Below, in pieces: positions 1 to 7,866 of a DNA stretch of 64,000 bases. How positions within the stretch are numbered: the first letter of the stretch is position 1; every line of letters begins with the position of its first letter. Under the pieces are notes generated by a model. The model ran no database searches. It was not told where the DNA came from and was given only the letters and a program-made list of their open reading frames with translations. The translations under genes were made by a program, and so were the position numbers. Source of the DNA: CAZQFV01 sp964592645 (lineage in GTDB: Bacteria > Chloroflexota > Chloroflexia > DTKN01); contig CAZQFV010000005.1 in NCBI GenBank assembly GCA_964592645.1, forward strand, positions 1 to 64,000. Direction: 5' to 3'.

Positions 1-146
1 AGGGGCAAGCGGTCCCTGAGCGGAGCCGCCCGGAGCGAAGCGGAGGGCGGCGAAGGGCGGCCGCGCCTCCAGGGGCAAGCGGTCCCTGAGCGGAGCCGCC
101 CGGAGCGAAGCGGAGGGCGGCGAAGTCGAAGGGCCGCTTGCCTGCC
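1..146. repeat. Tandem palindromic intergenic repeat (two copies)
   Basis: A block of about 55 bases (1-55) is repeated at 71-125 with a period of 70. The second copy closes as an inverted repeat: GCAAGCGG-TCCC near 74-85 is answered by GGG-CCGCTTGC near 133-144, so the unit can fold as a long hairpin. It contains no credible reading frame. It resembles the dispersed REP-like palindromes found in Chloroflexota intergenic DNA; that comparison is from memory and is an inference. The left window edge may cut further copies. The rest of 147-289 holds only the ribosome binding site of the next gene. Confidence 0.7.
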
Positions 147-289
147 CATCCGGAAACATGCATCCGAGCCTTGTGCCCCCCTTGCGCAATCGCCGAATAT
201 CTGCTACCATGCCACCGGCGCGGGGGTGTTGCCCGGCAGCGCCCCCGCACCGGTGGTTCAAGATGAGCAGGACATAAGGAGAACAGAAG

Positions 290-2452
290 ATGGGGCCGTC
301 TGCCGACGCCCAGCCTGCCCGAAACGTCCTACGCCGTCCGTTCCACCTCGACCCGCGCTGGCTGGCGCTGCTGCCGGCCGTGATCGTCTTCTTGGTTTAC
401 CTGCCGGCGGTCCGCTACGGCTTTGTCTGGGACGACACCATCTTCCTGCGCGATATGCCGGCCTACCGCGACCCCAACCTCTGGCTGCCGGCCCTCTTTC
501 GCCCCTTTGTCCTTTCGCCCAACTACTTTCGCCCGCTGGCCATCCTCACCTTTGTCGCCGAGGTCAACCTGGTGGGACTGAACCCGGCGCTGTTCCACTT
601 CACCAACATCCTGCTGCACGCCGTCAACACGGCCTTGGTGGCGCTGCTCGCTTTTCATCTCTTCTCCCCCTCTCCTCGTCTCCATGCCTCCCCGTCTCCT
701 CATCCTCCCTTCTCGCCGTCGCCCTTCCTCCTCCTGGGGGCCGGCCTGCTCTACGGCCTGCACCCGGCCCTGGTGGAGGGGGGCGCCTTTGTCTCCAGCC
801 GCTTCGACCTGCTGATGACGACCCTGCTGCTCCTGGCGCTGGTGGTCGACCTGCGGGTGCGCGGCCGGTGGGCGCGCGCCCTCCTGGTGGGGATCTTGTT
901 CTTCCTGGCCGCCCTGTCCAAGGAAATGGCGGTCGCCTGGGCGCTGGCCCTGCCCCTGTGGCACTGGGCCCGCTCGGCGGAACGGCCCTTCAGCCGCGCC
1001 TGGTGGAAGCGGGCCTGGGAGGACGGCGACATCCTGGTCTACCTGGCCGTGCTGGCCGGTGGGCTGCTCTACCTGGGCGTCCGCTACGGCAGCCTGGGCT
1101 ACCTGGTGCTCCCCAACCCCCAGGAGACGATCCCTTCCGGCAACGCCCTGCAGCGCGTCCTGCTGGTGATCAAATCGCTGGGCGCCTACGTCCTGCTGGT
1201 GCTGTGGCCCTTTACCACCCTATCCCCCATCCATTACAGCACTCTGCCGGTCCCCACGGGCGATGGGCTGGCCTGGCTGGCCCTGTTGGTCTCGGGCGCC
1301 CTCGTCGCCGGCCTGGTGCTGTTGGCGCGCCGCGCCCCGCGGGCCGGCTGGCTGGCCGTGGGTGGGTTCGTGTCTCTGCTCCCCGTGCTGAACATCCTGC
1401 CGCTCGAGCTGGGCGGGGGCAGCTTTGCCGCCGAGCGCTACCTCCTCCTGCCCCTGGCCTTTTTCTCCCTGGCGGTCGTCGACCTGGTCGGGCTGATGGA
1501 TCTTTCCGCCTTTGGCAAGACGCTGCGTGCTTCCTGGCGGCCGGCCCTGCTGGCGCTGTGGCTTCTGGCCGGCCTGGCCACCGTGCAGCTCACATTGCCC
1601 TTTTGGCGCGACGAGATGACGTTGTGGTTCTGGGGCTCCGCCCGGGCCCCGCTTTCGTCCACGCCCCCTACCAACCTTTCGCTGCAATATTCCAACATGG
1701 GGCAATACGAGACGGCCCTGCAGATGGCCCAGAGAGGGGTAGAGCTCGATCCGAACAACGCCGACGCCTGGGACAACGGCGGCCTGGCCCTTTTCTACAT
1801 GGGGAAATACGCCGAGGCCCAACAGGCCTTTGAGAAGGCCATCTCCATCAACCCGGAGCACGCCCTCTACTGGAACAACCTGGCCGGCGCCCTGCGCGAG
1901 CAGGACGACCTGGCCGGGGCGGAAAAGATCCTGCTGGACGAGGTGCTGCCCCGTGACCCCCACCTGCCGGTGGCTTACGTGAACCTGGGCATCATCTATC
2001 TGCGCGCCGACCGACCCGACCTGGCGGCCCAGGCGCTGCAGACGGCCCTGCGCCTGCTGCCTGCCGACCAGGCGGCCTCGACCGAGTCCTTTTTGAAGCA
2101 GACCCGCGAGCCGGACCGCTGGCTGCGCCTGGGCGAGCTGCTCTTGTCCCAGGGACAGTTCCAGCAGGCGGCGCAGGCCTTTGACCAGGCCCGCATCTAC
2201 GGCGCGGCCGAGGCCGATGTCGCGGCCGGCCTCGGCCTGGCCCTCGTTGGGCTCCAGGACTATGCGACTGCCACCCAGGTGTTGGAGCAGGCCCTGCAGA
2301 ACGCTCCCGATAACGCGCGACTCTACTATGCGGCCGGCGTCCTGGCCCGCGAGCAGGGCGCCATAGAGCAGGCCCGCGCGCTCTTTTCCAAGGCGGTCGA
2401 GCTTTCGCCCGAGTGGCAACTGCCGCAGCAGGCGCTGCAAGCTTTGCCATAA
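290..2452 (+). CDS. Polytopic membrane protein with C-terminal TPR repeats (GT-C/TMTC-like)
   Basis: 720 residues. The N-terminal ~450 residues form many hydrophobic segments, with an acidic WDD motif in the first external loop (around residue 47). That layout is typical of GT-C lipid-phosphate-sugar glycosyltransferases and TMTC-type proteins. From about residue 460 to the end there are tandem tetratricopeptide repeats (patterns such as NNADAWDNGGLALFYMGKY). ATG at 290 is preceded by AAGGAG with 8-base spacing. The likely role is transfer of a sugar to a surface protein or glycan, with the TPRs binding the acceptor; this is inference, since no substrate residues can be assigned. Oddity: residues ~126-146 are a Ser/Pro-rich low-complexity insert encoded by a pyrimidine-rich tract (667-731), which interrupts the membrane domain. 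Confidence 0.75.
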   Translation: MGPSADAQPARNVLRRPFHLDPRWLALLPAVIVFLVYLPAVRYGFVWDDTIFLRDMPAYRDPNLWLPALFRPFVLSPNYFRPLAILTFVAEVNLVGLNPALFHFTNILLHAVNTALVALLAFHLFSPSPRLHASPSPHPPFSPSPFLLLGAGLLYGLHPALVEGGAFVSSRFDLLMTTLLLLALVVDLRVRGRWARALLVGILFFLAALSKEMAVAWALALPLWHWARSAERPFSRAWWKRAWEDGDILVYLAVLAGGLLYLGVRYGSLGYLVLPNPQETIPSGNALQRVLLVIKSLGAYVLLVLWPFTTLSPIHYSTLPVPTGDGLAWLALLVSGALVAGLVLLARRAPRAGWLAVGGFVSLLPVLNILPLELGGGSFAAERYLLLPLAFFSLAVVDLVGLMDLSAFGKTLRASWRPALLALWLLAGLATVQLTLPFWRDEMTLWFWGSARAPLSSTPPTNLSLQYSNMGQYETALQMAQRGVELDPNNADAWDNGGLALFYMGKYAEAQQAFEKAISINPEHALYWNNLAGALREQDDLAGAEKILLDEVLPRDPHLPVAYVNLGIIYLRADRPDLAAQALQTALRLLPADQAASTESFLKQTREPDRWLRLGELLLSQGQFQQAAQAFDQARIYGAAEADVAAGLGLALVGLQDYATATQVLEQALQNAPDNARLYYAAGVLAREQGAIEQARALFSKAVELSPEWQLPQQALQALP

Positions 2453-2459
2453 GAAGGGC

Positions 2460-2483
2460 GGGGGGGATAGGCGACATCCCCCC
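2460..2483. terminator. Bidirectional hairpin between convergent genes
   Basis: G7-AT, a loop of about 7 bases, then AT-C6 forms a strong hairpin exactly between the stop of the TPR gene and the stop of the facing M42 peptidase gene (its arm touches that stop codon). There is no T-run, so it may act by stem strength or as a 3'-end stabiliser. Confidence 0.5.
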
Positions 2484-3553
2484 TACGGCAGCAGCCCCCG
2501 CACCGTCTTGGCGTCGAGCCGGCGCAGGAGCGCCAGCAGCAGCTTGAGCGTGGCGTCGTAGTCGTCGCGGTTGATGATGCTGGTGTGGCTGTGGATGTGC
2601 CGCGTCGGCACGCCGATGACCACGCAGGGCACGCCGGCGTTGTGCATGTGGAACATGCCGCCGTCGGTGCCGCCCCCGGGCATGGCCCCGAACTGCAGTG
2701 GGATGCCCTCTTTCTCTGCCGTCTGGATGACCAGGTCGCGCAGGCGCAGGTTGGGGATCATGCGGGCATCGTACAGCAGGAGCGAGGGCCCTTTGCCCAG
2801 CTTGACGGCGCTCTCTTCCGGCTTGACGCCGGGGATATCGCCGGCGATGTCCACCTCCAGGATGATGGCTACGTCGGGGTCGATGGCATGGGCCGCCGTC
2901 TTGGCGCCTCGCGTCCCCACTTCCTCCTGCACCGTGCCGACCGCGTAGAGGTGGTTGACGCGCTTGCCCTTGGCCATCTCGCGCAGCGCCTCGATCGCCA
3001 GGGCGCACCCCACACGGTTGTCAAAGGCCTTGGCCAGGTACGACTTGGACTTGGCCATGATGGTAAAGGGGCCGACCGGGACGATGGGGTCGCCGAGGCG
3101 GATGCCCATAGCCTCGACCTCTTCCCTGCTGGAGGCCCCCACGTCCAGATACATGTCCTTCTTCTGCACGATCTTGCCGCGCTCCTCCTGGTCCATCAGG
3201 TGCGGCGGCTTGGCCCCGGTCACGCCGATGACCCGCCCACGGCCGGTGATGACCTCCAGGCGCTGGCCCAGGATCACCTGCTCCCACCAGCCGCCCAACG
3301 GCAGGAAGCGCAGAAATCCATCGTCGGTGATGTGCCGGACCATGAAGCCCACCTCGTCCATGTGGCCGGCCAGCACCACCTTGGGCCCGCGGGCCGGCCC
3401 GGGGAGGTGGGCGATGAAGCTGCCCAGTTGGTCCTGGGAGATCTCGGCGATCCCTTCGACGTAGCGGCGCATGGCGGAGCGCACCTCTTCCTCGTATCCC
3501 GGCACGCCGACCGCTTCGGTCAAGTCCTTGAGGAGCAGTTCTCGTTCGTCCAC
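2483..3553 (-). CDS. M42 family metallopeptidase (glutamyl/cellulase-type aminopeptidase)
   Basis: 356 residues, the usual M42 length. Two-metal exopeptidase ligands are visible in order: AGHMDEVG, FDNRVG, the catalytic QEEVG, ILEVD and the C-terminal RHIHSH. Family members form tetrahedral dodecamers in the cytoplasm and trim short peptides. The start chosen is GTG at 3553 (complement), preceded by GAAAGGAG; the open frame further upstream is antisense to the next gene and is not coding. It sits 26 bases downstream of a second M42 gene on the same strand, so the two are probably co-transcribed and may form mixed or complementary peptidase shells. Exact peptide specificity cannot be read from the sequence. 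Confidence 0.9.
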   Translation of the reverse strand: MDERELLLKDLTEAVGVPGYEEEVRSAMRRYVEGIAEISQDQLGSFIAHLPGPARGPKVVLAGHMDEVGFMVRHITDDGFLRFLPLGGWWEQVILGQRLEVITGRGRVIGVTGAKPPHLMDQEERGKIVQKKDMYLDVGASSREEVEAMGIRLGDPIVPVGPFTIMAKSKSYLAKAFDNRVGCALAIEALREMAKGKRVNHLYAVGTVQEEVGTRGAKTAAHAIDPDVAIILEVDIAGDIPGVKPEESAVKLGKGPSLLLYDARMIPNLRLRDLVIQTAEKEGIPLQFGAMPGGGTDGGMFHMHNAGVPCVVIGVPTRHIHSHTSIINRDDYDATLKLLLALLRRLDAKTVRGLLP

Positions 3554-3579
3554 GACGGTATTCTCCTTTCTCGTCCGCC

Positions 3580-4581
3580 CTACCCCAGGTCGATGGGTCC
3601 TTCCAGGAGGGCCACCAACAGGCGCACGGCGTTGTTCATATCTTCCATGTCCACCATCTCCGAGGCGGTGTGGACATAACGGGTGGGGATGGAGAGGGTG
3701 CCGGCCGGCACACCGCTGCGCGAGGTTTGGATGGCCCGGGCGTCGGTGGAACCCCCCAGCAGCACCTCGCGCTGGTAGGGGATCTGGTGGGATTCGGCGA
3801 TGCGGATCAACAGGTCCTTGACGCCGGCGTGGGCCAGCATGCCCGAGTCCATCACCTTGACGGCCGGCCCCTTGCCCAGCTCCACGGCCATCGGCCGGGC
3901 CTCCGGGGTGTCGCCGGTGGTGGTCACGTCGAGGGCGATGGCCAGGTCGGGATCGACGGCAAAGGCCGAGGTGGTGGCCCCGCGCAGCCCGACCTCCTCC
4001 TGCGTGGTGAACACGGCGTAGATGTCGTGGGGGCTTTGGGCCAGGGCCTTGAGCAGTTCCACCAGGACGACGCATCCGGCGCGGTCGTCCATGGCCTTGC
4101 CGACGACGCGCCCGTTGGCCACGGCATAGTGCCGGTCCATGCAGGCCACGTCGCCCACCCGCACCAGCTTCTCGGCTTCGGCGCGGTCGCGGGCGCCGAT
4201 GTCGATATACATCTTGGCCAGGTTGGCCTCGGTGCGGTTCTCGCCCGGCTCGCGCCCGACGACGCCGATCTGCCCGGAGGCGAAGCGCACCCGTTGGCCG
4301 GTCATCGTCAGCGGAAAGATGCCGCCGACCGGCCCGAAGCGCAGGAAGCCCTTTTCGTCGATATGGTTGACGACCAGGCCGATCTCGTCCATGTGGGCGG
4401 CCAGCATCACCCGCTTGCCGCCCTCCGTGCCGGCCTTGGCCCGCACGATCAGGTTGCCCAGGGCGTCCACGCGCGTCTCCGCTGCCAGGTCGGCCACCGC
4501 CTCCCGCAGGAATTCGCGCACCGCCCCTTCATTGCCCGAAGGCCCATACATCTCGCTCAACTGCCTCAAGAGCTCCTGCAC
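3580..4581 (-). CDS. M42 family metallopeptidase (second copy)
   Basis: 333 residues with the complete M42 metal and catalytic set: AAHMDEIG, MDDRAG, TTQEEVG, ALDVTTTGD and RYVHTASE. It is clearly paralogous to the gene immediately downstream but diverged, so it is not a recent duplication. The start is GTG at 4581 with AAGGAGG five bases upstream. Its position 41 bases after gmd and 26 bases before the other peptidase makes a three-gene minus-strand transcript likely. Role: cytosolic oligopeptide trimming, as known for M42/TET peptidases; substrate preference is unknown. Confidence 0.9.
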   Translation of the reverse strand: MQELLRQLSEMYGPSGNEGAVREFLREAVADLAAETRVDALGNLIVRAKAGTEGGKRVMLAAHMDEIGLVVNHIDEKGFLRFGPVGGIFPLTMTGQRVRFASGQIGVVGREPGENRTEANLAKMYIDIGARDRAEAEKLVRVGDVACMDRHYAVANGRVVGKAMDDRAGCVVLVELLKALAQSPHDIYAVFTTQEEVGLRGATTSAFAVDPDLAIALDVTTTGDTPEARPMAVELGKGPAVKVMDSGMLAHAGVKDLLIRIAESHQIPYQREVLLGGSTDARAIQTSRSGVPAGTLSIPTRYVHTASEMVDMEDMNNAVRLLVALLEGPIDLG

Positions 4582-4622
4582 GCCGCCCTCCTTATTTTTA
4601 TGGACTGCGAATTGATAACAGA

Positions 4623-5612
4623 CTAATGCACCGGTTCGCCCCGCCCCGTATCCGGCGATTGCAGAGCGGCGATGTCGGCGTCGACCATGGTCGTGATCAG
4701 TTGCGTGAACGACATGGTCGGTTCCCAGCCCAGCTCCCGGCGGGCCTTTTGCGGATTGCTCACCAGGAGGTCCACCTCGGCCGGCCGGTAGTATTTGGGG
4801 TCCACCACGACATAGTCGCGCCAGTCCAACCCCACATGGCCAAAGGCCACCTCGCACAGCTCGCGGACGGAATGGGTTTCGCCGCTGCCGACCACATAGT
4901 CGTCGGGGTGCTCCTGCTGCAGCATCAGCCACATCGCTCGCACATAGTCGCCGGCAAAGCCCCAGTCGCGCCGGCTGTCCAGGTTGCCCAGGCGCAGCTC
5001 GCGGCACAGCCCCTGCTTGATATGGGCGACGGTGTAGGTGACCTTGCGCGTGACAAACTCCAGCCCCCGCCGCGGGCTTTCGTGATTGAAGAGAATCCCC
5101 GAGCAGGCAAAGAGGCCGTAGCTCTCCCGGTAGTTGACCGTGATCCAATGGCCGTAGACCTTGGCCACGCCGTAGGGGCTGCGCGGGTAGAAGGGGGTCT
5201 TTTCGTCCTGGGGAACGGCCTGGACGCGGCCGAACATCTCCGAGGAGGAGGCCTGGTAGAAGCGGATGGTGGGATCCACCAGGCGGATGGCATCCAGTAT
5301 CCGCGTGACGCCCAGCGCCGTCACCTCTCCTGTGAAGACGGGCTGCTTCCAAGAGGTGGGGACGAAGGACTGCGCCGCCAGGTTGTACACTTCCGCGGGA
5401 CGGTGCTCATCGAGGATGTCGATCAGCGAGGCCTGGTCCAGGAGATCTCCCTGGACCAGGGTGAGGCGGTCCTGGATGGTGCGGATGCGGTCGAAGTTGA
5501 CCGTGCTGGACCGGCGGACCATGCCGATGACTTCGTAGCCCTTTTCCAGGAGCAGTTCGGCCAGGTACGAGCCATCCTGTCCCGTGACGCCGGTGATCAA
5601 TGCTTTGGGCAT
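4623..5612 (-). CDS. gmd: GDP-mannose 4,6-dehydratase
   Basis: 329 residues. Extended short-chain dehydrogenase fold with the NADP-binding GVTGQDGSYLAELL at the N terminus, VRRSSTVNFDRI typical of GMD, the catalytic SSSEMFG (Ser/Thr and Glu) and YGVAKVYGH (Tyr and Lys). It converts GDP-D-mannose to GDP-4-keto-6-deoxy-mannose, the precursor of GDP-fucose, GDP-rhamnose and related deoxysugars for surface glycans. No reductase or epimerase partner (fcl, rmd) is adjacent in the window, so the end product cannot be stated. ATG at 5612 is led by CAGGAGCGTTC. Two M42 peptidase genes follow on the same strand. Confidence 0.95.
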   Translation of the reverse strand: MPKALITGVTGQDGSYLAELLLEKGYEVIGMVRRSSTVNFDRIRTIQDRLTLVQGDLLDQASLIDILDEHRPAEVYNLAAQSFVPTSWKQPVFTGEVTALGVTRILDAIRLVDPTIRFYQASSSEMFGRVQAVPQDEKTPFYPRSPYGVAKVYGHWITVNYRESYGLFACSGILFNHESPRRGLEFVTRKVTYTVAHIKQGLCRELRLGNLDSRRDWGFAGDYVRAMWLMLQQEHPDDYVVGSGETHSVRELCEVAFGHVGLDWRDYVVVDPKYYRPAEVDLLVSNPQKARRELGWEPTMSFTQLITTMVDADIAALQSPDTGRGEPVH

Positions 5613-5725
5613 GAACGCTCCTGACGAGCCGGCCGGTGCGCCGCGCGCCGGCCTATCTATCGCGCAGGAGGGGCGGAGTGTGCCATCTCCCGCTGTTTTC
5701 CTACCGTCTGTCGGACACCGGGGCT

Positions 5726-5754
5726 ATTATACCGCATCCTGGTGTAGAATGCAA
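5726..5754 (-). promoter_or_regulatory. Sigma-70-type promoter for gmd and the M42 genes
   Basis: Reading the minus strand: TTGCAT (5754-5749), a 17-base spacer, then a perfect TATAAT (5731-5726), about 115 bases upstream of the gmd start. Confidence 0.55.
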
Positions 5755-5831
5755 AAGGGCAAGGGAGCGAGAACGGCGTCAGCGGGGGCGGCCTTGCGCT
5801 TCGTCCGTTCGCTTTCTGGCCCCTCGCCTAT

Positions 5832-5860
5832 TTGACAGGAAGTTGAAGCTGTGCTACAGT
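5832..5860 (+). promoter_or_regulatory. Sigma-70-type promoter for the cobalamin-riboswitch operon
   Basis: A perfect TTGACA (5832-5837), a 17-base spacer and TACAGT (5855-5860). The expected transcript starts near 5867 and runs through the cobalamin aptamer into the toroid-protein gene. Confidence 0.6.
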
Positions 5861-5959
5861 AGCGCTGCACCTTACCAGCTACTGATTCCTGCATAGCTCG
5901 CTATGCCCCCTGAAGCCGAAATCCGTGCGCCCCGACTTTGGGGATCTATGCAGAGATCG

Positions 5960-6087
5960 GTAATTTCCGGTGGAGGCGCCCGCTGCCCGGATGCCAGGGC
6001 AAAATGGGCGAAACCGGTGCGAGTCCGGTGCTGTCCCGCAACTGTAAGGGGTGCGCTCACCCCGAGCCAGGTCGCCCACCTCTGCCG
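5960..6087 (+). ncRNA. Cobalamin (B12) riboswitch aptamer
   Basis: The conserved core is recognisable in order: GGGCGAAACCGGTGCGAGTC, then GCTGTCCCGCAACTGTAA, then GAGCCAGGTCGCCC (the B12-box side). Outer strands GGTGGAGGC and CCCACCTCTGCC can close the aptamer. It lies about 95 bases downstream of a consensus promoter and about 60 bases upstream of an intrinsic terminator, so it should switch transcription of the downstream genes off when adenosyl- or methylcobalamin is plentiful. The core match is strong; the switching mechanism is inferred from the terminator position. Confidence 0.93.
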
Positions 6088-6144
6088 TTTCTCTGCCCAT
6101 CCTTCGTGGAGAAAGGAGGTGAGAGCCGCGCTGTCGCGTATGCC

Positions 6145-6175
6145 CATCCCCCTCCAGGAGGGGGATGCTTTTTTC
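6145..6175 (+). terminator. Intrinsic terminator, expression platform of the B12 riboswitch
   Basis: CATCCCCCTCC (6145-6155) is perfectly complementary to GGAGGGGGATG (6157-6167) and is followed by a run of six T. The upstream AAAGGAGGTG (6112-6121) could pair with the C-rich arm as an antiterminator; that pairing is inference. Confidence 0.85.
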
Positions 6176-6209
6176 TATGGACCGTCAGGCGTGTTACAAG
6201 GAGGTTTCT

Positions 6210-7298
6210 ATGCGCACCACCCGCGTGTTCATCATCTTGGCCCTACTCTTTGCCGCTCTGCTTTCCCCGGCCGCGCCGGGCGCCGCGGCCGGCGGCCCCC
6301 ATAGCGACCTGGCCCTGGCCGCCCTCTCCTGGATTGCCGCTCAGCAGCAGCCCGATGGCGGCTTTCCCGGCTACAGCGCCAGCGCCTCCGTCGACGCCAT
6401 CTTGGCTATCTGCGCGGTCGGCGGCGACCCGAACGGCTTCCTGCGCGATGGCCGTTCGCCCATCAGCTACCTGGCGGCGAACGCCGGGCGCCTCTCCCCG
6501 GACCCGGGCACTTCGGCCAAGGTGGTGCTGGGCCTGGTCTGCGCCGGCCGGGACCCGCGCACCTTTGCCGGCCGCGACTGGTTGGGCAAGGTGGAAGGGT
6601 TCACCGATCCCGCCGCGGGGGAGTACAAGTCGTTTGGGTCCATCTACCTGTCCCTGTCCATCCTGGCCCTGGCCTCCACCGGCCGGACGGTCCCAGGGGC
6701 CGCTATCTCCTGGATGACGCAGGTCCAGACGCCGGAGGGCGGCTGGTCGTGGAGCAGCGAGCCGGCGGCGGCCGGCCCCGACACCAACTCCACCGCCCTG
6801 GCCGTCCAGGCCCTGGCCGCGGCCGGCGTCGGACCTGCCGATCCAACCATCCGGCGCGCCCTGGCCTATCTGCACACCCAACAGAACGCCGACGGCGGAT
6901 TTCCCTATGCCAACCCTTCGCCCTACGGCACGGACACCGACGCCAACTCGACCGCCCTGGTGGTCCAGGCGCTCGTCGCCGCGGGGCAGGATCCGGAGGG
7001 CGCGGAGTGGACGGTGAACGGCAAGACGCCGCTGACGGCCCTCTGGAAGCTGCAACTGCCCAACGGCGCCCTGGAATGGCAGGCCGGCCTGGGCGAGAAC
7101 TCGCTGGCCACCTACCAGGCCGTCCCGGCCTTTATGTTGGCCCCCTTCCCGTTGGCCCGCACGGCCCTCGGCGAGCTGCCGGCCCTGCTGCCGGAGACCG
7201 GCGCCGGAGGGCGCTACTTCGGCCTGGCCCTCGTGGGTCTGGCCCTCCTGGGCCTGGGCGTCCTGGTCCGCGCCCGTTGCTCCCGTTCCCTTCGCTGA
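6210..7298 (+). CDS. LPETG-anchored alpha/alpha-toroid protein, probable surface cobalamin-binding protein
   Basis: 362 residues. Signal peptide (FIILALLFAALLSPAAPGAAA), then repeated units of the prenyltransferase/terpene-cyclase toroid type, each with an A-L-x-W/Y-L helix and a Q-x-DGGF/GGW turn (around residues 35-60, 155-200 and 210-260). This is the fold of the intrinsic factor/transcobalamin N-terminal domain. The C terminus carries a textbook sortase signal: LPETG (residues ~327-331), a hydrophobic segment and an Arg-rich tail. ATG at 6210 has AAGGAGG upstream; an ATG at 6165 lies inside the terminator hairpin and was rejected. Control by a B12 riboswitch and the cobO gene directly downstream point to corrinoid capture at the cell surface. 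That function is inferred from fold and context, not shown by binding residues. Confidence 0.8.
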   Translation: MRTTRVFIILALLFAALLSPAAPGAAAGGPHSDLALAALSWIAAQQQPDGGFPGYSASASVDAILAICAVGGDPNGFLRDGRSPISYLAANAGRLSPDPGTSAKVVLGLVCAGRDPRTFAGRDWLGKVEGFTDPAAGEYKSFGSIYLSLSILALASTGRTVPGAAISWMTQVQTPEGGWSWSSEPAAAGPDTNSTALAVQALAAAGVGPADPTIRRALAYLHTQQNADGGFPYANPSPYGTDTDANSTALVVQALVAAGQDPEGAEWTVNGKTPLTALWKLQLPNGALEWQAGLGENSLATYQAVPAFMLAPFPLARTALGELPALLPETGAGGRYFGLALVGLALLGLGVLVRARCSRSLR

Positions 7299-7319
7299 TT
7301 CGCTTTATCGAGGTGCCCG

Positions 7320-7865
7320 ATGTCCGAGTCTCGAAGTTGTCCCACCGGCTCCGGCCTCGTCCAGGTCTATACCGGCGACGGCAAGGGCAAGACGACCGCC
7401 GCCCTGGGGTTGGCCCTGCGCGCGGCCGGGCATGGCCTACGCACCTACATCGGCCAGTTCATGAAGGGCCAGCCGTATGGCGAACTGGAGGGCGCCCGCC
7501 TCCTGGAACCGTACCTGACCATCGAGCAGTACGGGCTGCCCACCTTTGTCCATGTCCGCCAGGCGACCCCCGAAGACGTCCGCATGGCCCACGAGGGGCT
7601 GGAAAAGGCCCGCGCCGCCATGCGCAGCGGCCGGTATGCCATCGTCGTCCTGGACGAGGTCTGTGTGGCCCTGCACTTTGAGCTGCTCACGCTCGAAGAG
7701 GTGCTGGCGTTCCTGGAGGAGAGGCCGGAAGGTGTCGAACTGGTCCTCACCGGCCGGCGGGCCCCCGAGGCTCTTCTATCCCGCGCCGACCTGGTGACCG
7801 AGATGCGCGAGGTGAAGCACCCCTATGCCCGCGGCGTCCCGGCGCGCCGGGGCATCGAGTTCTGA
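7320..7865 (+). CDS. cobO: Cob(I)yrinic acid a,c-diamide adenosyltransferase (CobO/BtuR family)
   Basis: 181 residues. Walker A GDGKGKTTAALG near the N terminus, the family segment YIGQFMKG, the Walker-B-like IVVLDEVCVAL and the C-terminal TEMREVKHPYARGVPARRGIEF region, written here in part, are diagnostic. It transfers the 5'-deoxyadenosyl group of ATP to the Co(I) corrinoid, serving both de novo synthesis and salvage of incomplete corrinoids. Its place downstream of the riboswitch and between two surface proteins argues for salvage of imported corrinoid. No other cobalamin synthesis gene lies next to it. ATG at 7320 follows a short gap of 21 bases after the preceding gene. Confidence 0.93.
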   Translation: MSESRSCPTGSGLVQVYTGDGKGKTTAALGLALRAAGHGLRTYIGQFMKGQPYGELEGARLLEPYLTIEQYGLPTFVHVRQATPEDVRMAHEGLEKARAAMRSGRYAIVVLDEVCVALHFELLTLEEVLAFLEERPEGVELVLTGRRAPEALLSRADLVTEMREVKHPYARGVPARRGIEF

Positions 7866-7866
7866 A

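Noticed and set aside
6165..6209. Earlier ATG for the LPETG toroid protein
   Set aside because: It lies within the terminator stem and T-run; the ATG at 6210 has AAGGAGG and begins a clean signal peptide.
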